Numbered from the stretch's first letter, positions 1-5,824 are shown. The stretch is 6,069 nt of DNA from CAYSIX01 sp964431205 (GCA_964431205.1 CAYSIX010000234.1:1-6069); one strand, 5' to 3'. Notes: generated from the sequence alone by a model not told the origin. Made by a program: numbers and translations.

Positions 1-219
1 CCCGGCAGCGGGGCCGACGAGGCCGGCCTGCGACCGACGCGGCGCGGCCGCGGCGACCGCATCATCGTCGGCGACGTCATCCAGGCCGTCGAGGGCACGC
101 CGGTGAACAACAGCGATGAGTTGTTCCTGGCCCTGGAAAAGCACGGGCCGGGCGAGACGGTGCGTTTGACGGTCTGGCGTGACGGGCGGATCATCGAGCT
201 GGACGTGACCCTGCAGTAG
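1..219 (+). CDS. HtrA/DegP-like serine protease, C-terminal PDZ end (partial)
   Basis: The window opens inside this gene. Frame 1 reads 72 codons without a stop and ends at TAG (217-219). The visible residues are the second half of a PDZ domain: an AGLRPTRRGRGDRI stretch, then GDVIQAVEGTPV, a helix (NSDELFLALEKHGPGE), and closing strands VRLTVWRDGR and IIELDVTL. The 'AGL..TRR..GRI..GDVI' layout, with an insert before the GDVI strand, is characteristic of PDZ domains in HtrA/Deg trypsin-like proteases of the bacterial envelope and chloroplast lumen. These proteases degrade or refold misfolded exported proteins. The catalytic His-Asp-Ser domain lies upstream of the window, so protease identity is inferred from the PDZ type alone; another PDZ protein is possible. 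Since the protein ends right after this domain, a single C-terminal PDZ or the last of two are both possible. The next gene begins 98 nt downstream on the same strand. Confidence 0.85.
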   Translation, partial: PGSGADEAGLRPTRRGRGDRIIVGDVIQAVEGTPVNNSDELFLALEKHGPGETVRLTVWRDGRIIELDVTLQ

Positions 220-253
220 ACGCTGCGGCAACGGGCGCGTCGACGAGCGGCGA

Positions 254-294
254 CGGGCCGCCACGGGCGTGAACGGCCCGGCGAGCGCGGGCCG
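254..294 (+). promoter_or_regulatory. Intercistronic region able to form two competing hairpins
   Basis: Three 7-mers lie in a row: CGGGCCG (254-260), CGGCCCG (274-280) and CGGGCCG (288-294). The central copy is perfectly complementary to both outer copies. It can pair leftwards (13-nt loop) or rightwards (7-nt loop), but not both at once. The right-hand hairpin ends 8 nt before the Shine-Dalgarno of the next gene. There is no T-tract, so this is not a standard intrinsic terminator. It could tune translation or mRNA stability between the protease and the zipper gene, or be a chance product of the very high GC content. Confidence 0.3.
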
Positions 295-302
295 GGATGA
301 AC

Positions 303-307
303 GGAGG
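303..307 (+). promoter_or_regulatory. Shine-Dalgarno GGAGG deciding the start at 318
   Basis: GGAGG lies 10 nt before ATG 318. An alternative in-frame ATG at 297 has no comparable site before it, and it would place seven extra residues (MNGGGGA) in front of a normal signal-peptide beginning (MRLIW). Confidence 0.6.
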
Positions 308-317
308 CGGTGGCGCG

Positions 318-1241
318 ATGAGGCTGATCTGGGCGGTGTGCGTGAGCGCGATGCTGGCGGCCGAGCCTCCGCCCGAGCCGGGGGCCGATCTCGACGTCGA
401 TCTTCAGGCCGAGGCCCCCCCCGACCTCTCGCACTACGACGCCGACACGCTGCGCGTGCTGGCGCAGAACCTGTACGTGAAGCTGGCGGCGCTGGAGAAG
501 CAGGTCGAGGCTCTGCAACGGGAGAACGAGACGCTGGCGGCCGAGGTCGCCGAGCTGCGCGCCGCGGCGACCGCGTCGGCGTCGGATGACGCCGGCGGCG
601 TGCCCGACGACGCGCCGCCGGAGCTCCGCGGCCGACCCGAGTCGCTCGTGATCCTCGAAGACTTCACCGACGGCCCCGGCCTGTTTGCCTCCGGCCCGCA
701 CATCTCGGGCTCGACCCGCGGCATCCACCCGCAACGCAGCGAGCTGGTCTACCTCGACGATGGTTTCGCCCGTGGCGATCCCTGCCAGCGCGTCGTCATC
801 GTCCAGGACAGCGACCGCAACACGCCCGGGTTCCTCCTGCGCCACCTGGCCGGCCGCGGCGAACCCCGCCAGAACGCCCCGCTCGAAGCCCGCGGGTGGA
901 TCGGCCTGCTCGCACGCACCACCTCCACCGACCTGCGCGTCGCCCTGGCCATCGACGACCAGGCCAACCCCGCCAGCAACGAGGCCCTCGGCCTGGAACG
1001 CTCGGTCGCCCGGGACCTCATCGCCGACGGCCGCTGGCACCTCTACCAGTGGAACCTCGAAGACCCCGCCCAGTGGGAGAACTTTGCCATGGGCGACGGC
1101 CGGATCGACGGGCCCACCCTCACCCTCGACGCGATCCTGATCAGCAGCGACCTCGAACGCGACGGCGACACTCACACCGTCCTGATCGACAAGGTCGCCC
1201 ACCGGCCCGACGGCGACCTCAGCAGCCTTGAGCCGCGTTGA
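318..1241 (+). CDS. Exported leucine-zipper protein with C-terminal beta-sandwich-like domain
   Basis: I do not recognise a named family for this 307-residue protein. Residues 1-15 form a short signal peptide or membrane anchor (basic Arg2, hydrophobic LIWAVCVSAMLAA), followed by a Pro/Glu/Asp-rich linker (16-40). Residues 45-80 form a textbook coiled coil: Leu at every seventh position (45, 52, 59, 66, 73, 80), with core 'a' positions Ala49, Leu56, Val63, Asn70 and Val77. An Ala/Ser/Asp/Pro-rich linker (82-107) leads to a C-terminal region (108-300) that reads as alternating strands, with a DGRWHLYQWNLED motif at 237-249. That motif resembles carbohydrate-binding-like or concanavalin-like sandwich domains of planctomycete secreted proteins. 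The role is inferred: an envelope protein that dimerises through the zipper and presents a binding domain. It follows the protease gene by 98 nt and may be co-transcribed with it. Codon use changes between the zipper half and the sandwich half (see findings). Confidence 0.8.
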   Translation: MRLIWAVCVSAMLAAEPPPEPGADLDVDLQAEAPPDLSHYDADTLRVLAQNLYVKLAALEKQVEALQRENETLAAEVAELRAAATASASDDAGGVPDDAPPELRGRPESLVILEDFTDGPGLFASGPHISGSTRGIHPQRSELVYLDDGFARGDPCQRVVIVQDSDRNTPGFLLRHLAGRGEPRQNAPLEARGWIGLLARTTSTDLRVALAIDDQANPASNEALGLERSVARDLIADGRWHLYQWNLEDPAQWENFAMGDGRIDGPTLTLDAILISSDLERDGDTHTVLIDKVAHRPDGDLSSLEPR

Positions 1242-1440
1242 TCTGGGCGACATGGGATGACGTGGGACACGGCCACGTTGAATGAGCGCGCCACCCATAT
1301 CACAACATTCGGCAAAGAGATGGCGATCGCCCCCACCGCGGCCGCCTATGCATTAACACGTCAGTGGAATCGCGGCGCGACCACGCCTAACGTTCGAAAG
1401 AGTGTATTCGTCAGCACGCGTCAGGACAGGGGTTCCCAGC

Positions 1441-1989
1441 ATGTCGCAGCCAGGCAACGAATCGGTGTTTTACGAGAGTCAGAAGCGTGAGGAGCCAGGG
1501 CTGTGGGCGATCATCGCCGTTAGCGCGACGGTGCTGGTGATTCTGGCGGCGATGGTGATCCACTCGCCGCAGCCGGGCCGGCTCGCGTCGCCTTTCGACG
1601 CGAGCGTGCTTTGGGTCGCCGTGCCAACGCTCGCGGCGCTGGGCGTGTTTCTGGTGCTGATGCGCCTGGCGCGGCTGGAGACGCGCGTCGACGCCGAGAA
1701 GCTGCACGTGCGGTATCGGCCGGTGCACCTCTGGCCTCGCGACATCCCGCTGCGAGCGATCCGTGACGTCGAGTTGGTGCGGTTCGGCGATGAGCGCCCG
1801 GAGGAGCACAGCGAGGCGTGGACGCCTTGGGGTCGGGTGTACAAGGTCGCGAGCAACACCGAGGCCGTGGTCGTCCGGCTTGAGAACGAGCCGGCCGTGG
1901 CGATCGGTTCGCAACGCGCGTCCGAGCTGCTCGACACGCTTAAGGCGAAAACCATACGCGAGTCGGAGACCGTCGCGGCCGCCTCCTGA
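1441..1989 (+). CDS. Two-TM membrane protein with PH-like cytoplasmic domain
   Basis: This is a 182-residue protein. Two hydrophobic helices are visible: 21-40 (LWAIIAVSATVLVILAAMVI) and 56-74 (VLWVAVPTLAALGVFLVLM), joined by a short loop. A soluble region of about 100 residues follows from Arg78, with short strands ('LHVRYRPVHLWPRDIPLRAIRD', 'VYKVASNTEAVVVRL', 'AVAIGSQRASELLDTL'). A TM pair followed by a strand-rich region ending in an 'IGSQR..ELL..L' helix resembles small bacterial membrane proteins with PH-like domains (DUF6141-like); I hold this tentatively. Function is unknown. ATG 1441 is chosen because a weak AGGGG (1428-1432) precedes it by 8 nt. A GTG at 1402 is possible but lacks a site I can see. 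The 199 nt before it (1242-1440) is somewhat richer in A/T than its surroundings but shows no convincing promoter. The gene stands apart from both neighbours. Confidence 0.75.
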   Translation: MSQPGNESVFYESQKREEPGLWAIIAVSATVLVILAAMVIHSPQPGRLASPFDASVLWVAVPTLAALGVFLVLMRLARLETRVDAEKLHVRYRPVHLWPRDIPLRAIRDVELVRFGDERPEEHSEAWTPWGRVYKVASNTEAVVVRLENEPAVAIGSQRASELLDTLKAKTIRESETVAAAS

Positions 1990-2131
1990 ACCGCTTGCGA
2001 CCGTCCGCATTTCATGTCGCCGTCGCGGCGCTGGCCCCGCGCCGCTGCATCCGCTACATTCGAGCCGGTCCGAACTCATTGTGAACCGAACCCGCGTGCG
2101 GCGATCCGCCGCGGGAAGCTGGAGCCTCACC

Positions 2132-3151
2132 ATGGAGTACCGCTACCTCGGCCGCACCGGCATCCGCGTCAGCCACCTCTGCCTCGGGTGCATGATGTTC
2201 GGCGGCAGAACCGAGCCCGAGCCGTCCTACGACATCATCGACCGCGCCCTGGACGTGGGCATCAACTTCCTGGACACGGCCAACGTCTACGCCGCCGGCC
2301 GCAGCGAGCAGGTCACCGGCGAGGCCCTGAAACGCAACGGCAAGCGCGACCGCATCGTCCTGGCCACCAAGTGTCACGGCAACATGCACAAGGACGAGCC
2401 GCTGGACCCCAACCGCTGGGGCAACAGCCGACGACAGATCATCGAGCAGTGCGACGCCTCGCTCCGTCGGCTGCAGACCGACTGGATCGACCTCTACCAG
2501 ATCCATCGCCCCCACCCCGACTGCCCCATCGACGAGACGCTGCGCGCCCTGGACGACGTCGTCCGCGCCGGCAAGGTCCGCTACATCGGCTCGAGCACCT
2601 TCGCCGCCTGGCAGGTCGTCGAGTCGCTCTGGTGCGCCGATCGCTACGGCCTGAACCGTTTCGTCACCGAGCAGCCGCCCTACAACCTCGTTGATCGCCG
2701 GATCGAACGCGAGCTGATCCCGATGGCGCAGACCTACGGCATCGGGCTGATCCCGTGGTCGCCTCTGGCCAGCGGGTTCCTCACCGGCAAGTACCGGCGC
2801 GGGCAGAAGCCGCCGCCCGATGCCCGCCTCTCGGACACGAACAACCCGCGCGTCGAGTCGCTGCTGGGCGCCGAGCCGGCCTACGACGTGCTCGAGGCGC
2901 TCGAGACGCTCGCCGACGAGAAGGGCTGCACGATCAGCCAGCTCGCGCTGGCCTGGTGCGTGCACCAGCCGGGCATCACCAGCCCGATCATCGGCCCGCG
3001 CACGATGGAGCAGCTCGAGGACAACCTCGGCGCGTTGCAGGTCGAGCTGACCGACGCCGACTACCAGCGGATCGACCAGATCATCCCGCCGGGCCGCATG
3101 GCCGCGCCGTTCTACGAGGCCTCTTTCGGGCCCCACCCCCACCGCTGGTAG
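2132..3151 (+). CDS. Aldo/keto reductase family oxidoreductase
   Basis: This 339-residue protein is full length for a bacterial aldo/keto reductase, a cytoplasmic NAD(P)H-dependent TIM barrel that interconverts carbonyls and alcohols. It opens with the usual MEYRYLGRTGIRVSHLCLG strand pair. The full catalytic tetrad is present: Asp48 and Tyr53 (FLDTANVY), Lys80 (LATKCHG) and His125 (DLYQIHRPH). Other family marks are GKVRYIGSS (147-155), the QPPYNL strand (181-186), IPWSPLASGFLTGKY (207-221), and the C-terminal cofactor-binding stretch SPIIGPRTMEQLEDNL (284-299). The layout is closest to the YajO/Tas-like, potassium-channel-beta-like branch. The natural substrate cannot be told; sugar derivatives or reactive aldehydes are typical. 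There is no signal peptide. The start is fixed by GGAG (2121-2124) 7 nt before ATG 2132, and an open frame further upstream is not used. It is not obviously in an operon: 142 nt separate it from the previous gene. Confidence 0.96.
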   Translation: MEYRYLGRTGIRVSHLCLGCMMFGGRTEPEPSYDIIDRALDVGINFLDTANVYAAGRSEQVTGEALKRNGKRDRIVLATKCHGNMHKDEPLDPNRWGNSRRQIIEQCDASLRRLQTDWIDLYQIHRPHPDCPIDETLRALDDVVRAGKVRYIGSSTFAAWQVVESLWCADRYGLNRFVTEQPPYNLVDRRIERELIPMAQTYGIGLIPWSPLASGFLTGKYRRGQKPPPDARLSDTNNPRVESLLGAEPAYDVLEALETLADEKGCTISQLALAWCVHQPGITSPIIGPRTMEQLEDNLGALQVELTDADYQRIDQIIPPGRMAAPFYEASFGPHPHRW

Positions 3152-3207
3152 GTTTCGGCCGCGGGCGACGCGGAATCAGGCGAGACGGACGGAACGGCGG
3201 CGCCCGG

Positions 3208-3231
3208 CGTCGAGGGGTGTTGACGATTTTT
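3208..3231 (+). terminator. Weak intrinsic-terminator-like hairpin after the aldo/keto reductase
   Basis: CGTCGA (3208-3213) pairs with TTGACG (3220-3225) around a GGGGTG loop, giving six pairs including one G-U, followed by A and five T (3227-3231). It lies 56 nt after the reductase stop codon and before the promoter of the next gene, where a terminator would be expected. The stem is short, so the call is tentative. Confidence 0.4.
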
Positions 3232-3254
3232 GACGCGTAAGGGATTTCCCCCTG

Positions 3255-3283
3255 TTGACACCGCTGGGGTGGCGGAGCATAAT
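3255..3283 (+). promoter_or_regulatory. Sigma70-type promoter (TTGACA-17-CATAAT)
   Basis: A perfect -35 box TTGACA (3255-3260), a 17-nt spacer and a 5/6-match -10 box CATAAT (3278-3283) form the best promoter in the window. They point rightwards, so transcription should begin near 3290. Directly upstream are a small dyad GGGATTTCCC (3241-3250) and two TTGACG copies exactly 10 bp apart (3220-3225, 3230-3235), centred near -62, where an activator could bind. The first copy is also one arm of the terminator-like hairpin. The expected product is the mRNA for the PEP-CTERM protein and perhaps the genes after it. Confidence 0.65.
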
Positions 3284-3289
3284 CCTACA

Positions 3290-3560
3290 AGGAAAACGTT
3301 TACCTCCGGGCGCTTTGGCGACCCGGACCTTTCGCACCCGATTCGCGCGTCCCCTGCAGCGTTCGTCTGAGACTGGTTCGAGGAAGGCGAAACAGAATGT
3401 GTCGAGCCCGCCGGTGGTTTCTGGTTCGGATGTGGATCGCGGGGCCCCGCCCGGAGCCGGCCGCCGCGGCCCCCGGCCGGACGCTCGCGCCGACCGGCCG
3501 CCCCCTCCGTACGTCTTTGGCCCCTCACCTCATCGGAAAGAACAAGAAGGAGGATTGAAC
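3290..3560 (+). other. Long structured 5' leader, no gene seen
   Basis: From 3152 to 3560 no gene is convincing; past the promoter this stretch would be an untranslated leader of about 270 nt. It starts with a hairpin: TCCGGGCGC (3305-3313), loop TTTG, and GCG-A-CCCGGA (3318-3327), giving nine pairs with one bulged A. Near its end is a second GC-rich stem, CCGGCCG (3457-3463) with CGGCCGG (3474-3480). I could not match it to a known riboswitch class by eye. The frame of the downstream gene happens to stay open through the leader, but there is no start signal or export signal at its upstream end. Confidence 0.4.
3547..3553 (+). promoter_or_regulatory. Perfect Shine-Dalgarno AAGGAGG
   Basis: AAGGAGG lies 7 nt before ATG 3561. 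It fixes the start of the PEP-CTERM protein and suggests strong translation. The same 7-mer at the same spacing precedes the exported protein at 5925. Confidence 0.85.
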
Positions 3561-4895
3561 ATGTCTGTGTGTGCCCGTGCCCGTGTGCTCCTTGTCGTCC
3601 TCGCCGCGTGGGTCACCACGGCCGCGTCCGCCCAGGACAGCTTCACCGTTTTCGACGCCAACGGGCCGTTCACCGGCGAAGGCTTCGGCGAAGACTTCTG
3701 CTGGTCCAACACCGGCACCGCCTCCTGCTCGGTCGAGAACGACCTGATCGTCTGGCGCCTCACCGGCGCACCCCGCGGCGGGTTCCTCGTCGAAGCCCCG
3801 GAGGCCGAGCCGTTCGACTTCTCGCCTTACAGCGACTGGTTCATCGAGCTGGTGGACTACACCGTCGGACCGAGCCACTTCAACGACCTGCTGGGCATCT
3901 TCGAGCTGGCCGACGGACAGGGAAACCTGCTCAAGGAACAGTTCTTCTACTACCCCGACTGGATGCCCACCGGCGAGCCGATGACGGTGCGTTCGATCAG
4001 CCCCCTGCGGTTCCCCTTCAACACAAACACCGCCAGTGAGAACGCGCTGAACACCGACCTGACCGACATCGTCTGGGCCCAGTTGTTCACCTGGGGCCCC
4101 ATCGGCGGCCAACACGACTCCACCCTGCGGGAGGTGCGCCTCGTCGAGGTGCCCCGGACCGAGCTGATGACGTTCGACTGGGAGGCGTTCAACGGCGGGA
4201 CGATGCAGGTCAGCGGTGGGCAAGAGTTCGCCGAGGTACACGGCGAGGAAGACACCTGGACCCGCTTCTCCTATCAGACACACGCGTTCCCCCCGCCGGT
4301 CATGCGCGACCTGAGCGGGCTCGAGGAGGGCAAGCTCGTCCTGACGGTCGCGCTGACCGACCAGAACACGACCACGACGATCGCCGGCGAGCTGCAGGAC
4401 ATCGACGGGAACGTGCTGAAATACGACTTCGATCTGACCGGCCTGACCCCCGACGAGTTCGCGCAGATCACCGCGCAGCAGGCGCTGAACGCCGGCGTCT
4501 CGCCCGACACCGGCGAGCCCGTCGAGGGCTTCGACTTCTCCCAGATCGTCGAGATCCGATTCGTCAACGGCCCGGGCGGCGTGCTGGACGCGCGTTTCGA
4601 TCACCTGGAGATCGCCCTGCCGGCCTCGGCGGTCCCCGGCGACGCCGACGGTGATGGCGACGTCGACGCCTTCGACCTGGGCATCTGGCAGACCCAGTTC
4701 GGCCAGAGCGGCCCTGATCTGTCGGCCGACTTCGACGACGACGGGGACGTCGACGCCTTCGACCTGGGCATCTGGCAGATCAACTTCGGCACCAACCAGA
4801 ACGAGGCGGTCCCCGAACCCGGCTCGCTCGTCGCCACGCTGTTCGGCCTGGCGGCGCTGACTCGCCGGCGGACACGTCCCCGCCGACGCCCCTGA
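3561..4895 (+). CDS. Exported PEP-CTERM protein with two dockerin-like calcium repeats
   Basis: This 444-residue protein starts with a Sec signal peptide (1-24, basic Arg6/Arg8, cleavage likely at ASA|Q25). Two strand-rich modules follow (about 27-195 and 204-352), which look like beta-sandwich, possibly carbohydrate-binding domains; I cannot name the family. The only cysteines of the mature chain, Cys47 and Cys56, could form a disulfide. Residues 361-380 and 390-409 are two dockerin type I-like loops (DADGDGDVDAFDL and DFDDDGDVDAFDL) with the Asp ligands needed to bind Ca2+. The tail is a PEP-CTERM signal: VPEPGS (417-422), a short hydrophobic stretch (to Leu433), then RRRTRPRRRP. In PEP-CTERM systems an exosortase processes this tail and the protein goes to the cell surface or matrix. 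Inferred role: a surface protein binding a polysaccharide or a cohesin-like partner. It is preceded by a strong promoter and followed after 83 nt by a prepilin-like gene. Confidence 0.88.
   Translation: MSVCARARVLLVVLAAWVTTAASAQDSFTVFDANGPFTGEGFGEDFCWSNTGTASCSVENDLIVWRLTGAPRGGFLVEAPEAEPFDFSPYSDWFIELVDYTVGPSHFNDLLGIFELADGQGNLLKEQFFYYPDWMPTGEPMTVRSISPLRFPFNTNTASENALNTDLTDIVWAQLFTWGPIGGQHDSTLREVRLVEVPRTELMTFDWEAFNGGTMQVSGGQEFAEVHGEEDTWTRFSYQTHAFPPPVMRDLSGLEEGKLVLTVALTDQNTTTTIAGELQDIDGNVLKYDFDLTGLTPDEFAQITAQQALNAGVSPDTGEPVEGFDFSQIVEIRFVNGPGGVLDARFDHLEIALPASAVPGDADGDGDVDAFDLGIWQTQFGQSGPDLSADFDDDGDVDAFDLGIWQINFGTNQNEAVPEPGSLVATLFGLAALTRRRTRPRRRP
4659..4779 (+). repeat. 34-nt perfect direct repeat encoding the dockerin loops
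   Basis: The 34 bases at 4659-4692 recur identically at 4746-4779, 87 nt (29 codons) apart and in frame. Each copy encodes the core DVDAFDLGIWQ of a calcium-binding repeat. Flanking codons differ: DADGDG versus DFDDDG before the core, TQFGQ versus INFGT after it. Confidence 0.95.
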
Positions 4896-4966
4896 CACGA
4901 CGCCTCTGACGCAAGGTCCATCGCGAAATGTCTCAGCCTGAACACCTGCTTACAACACGGCTTCAC

Positions 4967-4971
4967 GGGAG
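4967..4971 (+). promoter_or_regulatory. Shine-Dalgarno GGGAG deciding the start at 4979
   Basis: GGGAG sits 7 nt before ATG 4979, giving a normal 11-residue prepilin leader. An in-frame ATG at 4928 would give a 28-residue leader and has a poorer site before it (AAGG about 12 nt upstream). Confidence 0.6.
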
Positions 4972-4978
4972 CAGAGTC

Positions 4979-5800
4979 ATGTGCCGGTCGAAACACACGT
5001 TGAAAAGAGGCTTCACCCTCATCGAACTGCTGGTGGTCATCTCGATCATCGGTCTTCTGGTGGCGATCCTCCTGCCGGCGCTGGGCGCGGCCAGGAATGC
5101 CGCCAAGTCGACCCAGTGCGCCAGCCTGCTCAAGCAGTACATGCTCGCCGCCGTCATCTACGCCGAGGAGAACGACCAGTGGCTCATGCCCCTGGACTTC
5201 GTGCGCCTGGGCGGGTCCTCGGTGACCCGGGACGGCGAGCTGGTCCAGCGGCACTGGCACGTCAACCGTGAATGGATCCGCAACATCGGCGACCCGAACC
5301 TCGACGAGATCTTCGTCAAGAACCAGCAGTTCGTGGGGAACTGGCCGCTGGAGTACCTCTGCCCGGCGGCGACGACGGCCCACGAGGGCGACCCGGACAC
5401 AGGCCTGAGCGAAACCGGACGGATGGACATGGCCTATGGCATGAACGCGGAGATGCCGCGGATCGCGGACCTCGAGCACAAGGCGTGGTTCCTGGCGTGG
5501 CGCCTGAGCGAGGTGAAGAACCCCTCGGGCAAGATGCTGCTGGCCGATGGCCTGGACCGCCAGATCTTCCGCCTGCGGGCCGATCCGGACGTCTCCGGGT
5601 ATCGAGAACTCGGTGAGCGGGCGCACTGGTACAATAAGAACCACTGGGGTACGACCGCGTACCGCCACCCGGCGTTCAATGCGAACCTCGCGTTCATGGA
5701 CGGGCACGTCGCGAGCCTGCACGCCGACGTGGTCTCGGATGACCAAGACGACCGGATCCGCGTGGACCTGTGGGGCATCGAAGGCCTCAGCGGGCCGTGA
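4979..5800 (+). CDS. Prepilin-type N-terminal cleavage/methylation protein (pseudopilin-like)
   Basis: This 273-residue protein has a class III (prepilin) signal: an 11-residue leader MCRSKHTLKRG, cleavage after Gly11, mature Phe12 (to be methylated) and the key Glu16 at +5, in the string GFTLIELLVVISIIGLL. The hydrophobic helix spans about 12-35. After it come ALGAARNAAKSTQCASLLKQ and YAEENDQW, typical of the large planctomycete pseudopilin-like family with a C-terminal H-X9-DG motif. Here that motif is His230-X10-Asp241-Gly242-His243 (in RHPAFNANLAFMDGHV), one residue longer than usual. Cys47 and Cys128 (YLCPA) are family-typical. Such proteins are processed by a prepilin peptidase and sit in the inner membrane with a periplasmic domain, possibly in a type II secretion-like fibre. 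Function of this paralogue family is largely unknown. It follows the PEP-CTERM gene by 83 nt, with no clear terminator between them. Confidence 0.93.
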   Translation: MCRSKHTLKRGFTLIELLVVISIIGLLVAILLPALGAARNAAKSTQCASLLKQYMLAAVIYAEENDQWLMPLDFVRLGGSSVTRDGELVQRHWHVNREWIRNIGDPNLDEIFVKNQQFVGNWPLEYLCPAATTAHEGDPDTGLSETGRMDMAYGMNAEMPRIADLEHKAWFLAWRLSEVKNPSGKMLLADGLDRQIFRLRADPDVSGYRELGERAHWYNKNHWGTTAYRHPAFNANLAFMDGHVASLHADVVSDDQDDRIRVDLWGIEGLSGP

Positions 5801-5824
5801 GTGGCCGGGGTGATGAGCAGACGG

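Noticed and set aside
1322..1331. GGCGATCGCC palindrome resembling the cyanobacterial HIP1 element
   Set aside because: A single copy is expected by chance and nothing else here suggests a cyanobacterium.
1257..1490. Small + strand open frame of 77 codons in the gap before the two-TM protein
   Set aside because: No ribosome site and no recognisable motif; it overlaps the start of a better gene in another frame.
2055..2060. TACATT as a -10 box for the aldo/keto reductase
   Set aside because: The sequence 17 nt upstream (TGGCCC, 2032-2037) is a poor -35 match, so the pair is not convincing.
2054..3142. Long open frame on the minus strand across the aldo/keto reductase
   Set aside because: It mirrors the reductase codons and is rich in Val, Asp, Ala and Arg as expected from antisense high-GC DNA; no domain is seen, and the + strand gene is certain.
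3159..3173. CCGCG-GGCGA-CGCGG hairpin just after the reductase stop codon
   Set aside because: Five-pair stem with no T-tract; common by chance in such GC-rich DNA, and the hairpin at 3208-3231 is a better terminator candidate.
3255..3560. In-frame extension of the PEP-CTERM gene by 102 codons
   Set aside because: The upstream frame is open only because the region is GC-rich; the perfect Shine-Dalgarno and signal peptide at 3561 fix the start, and the promoter boxes lie inside the extension.
3525..4898. Long open frame on the minus strand across the PEP-CTERM gene
   Set aside because: It is a shadow of the + strand gene; no recognisable domain or export signal.
4601..5746. Long open frame on the minus strand across the prepilin-like gene and the end of the PEP-CTERM gene
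   Set aside because: It spans two well-supported + strand genes and shows no motif of its own.
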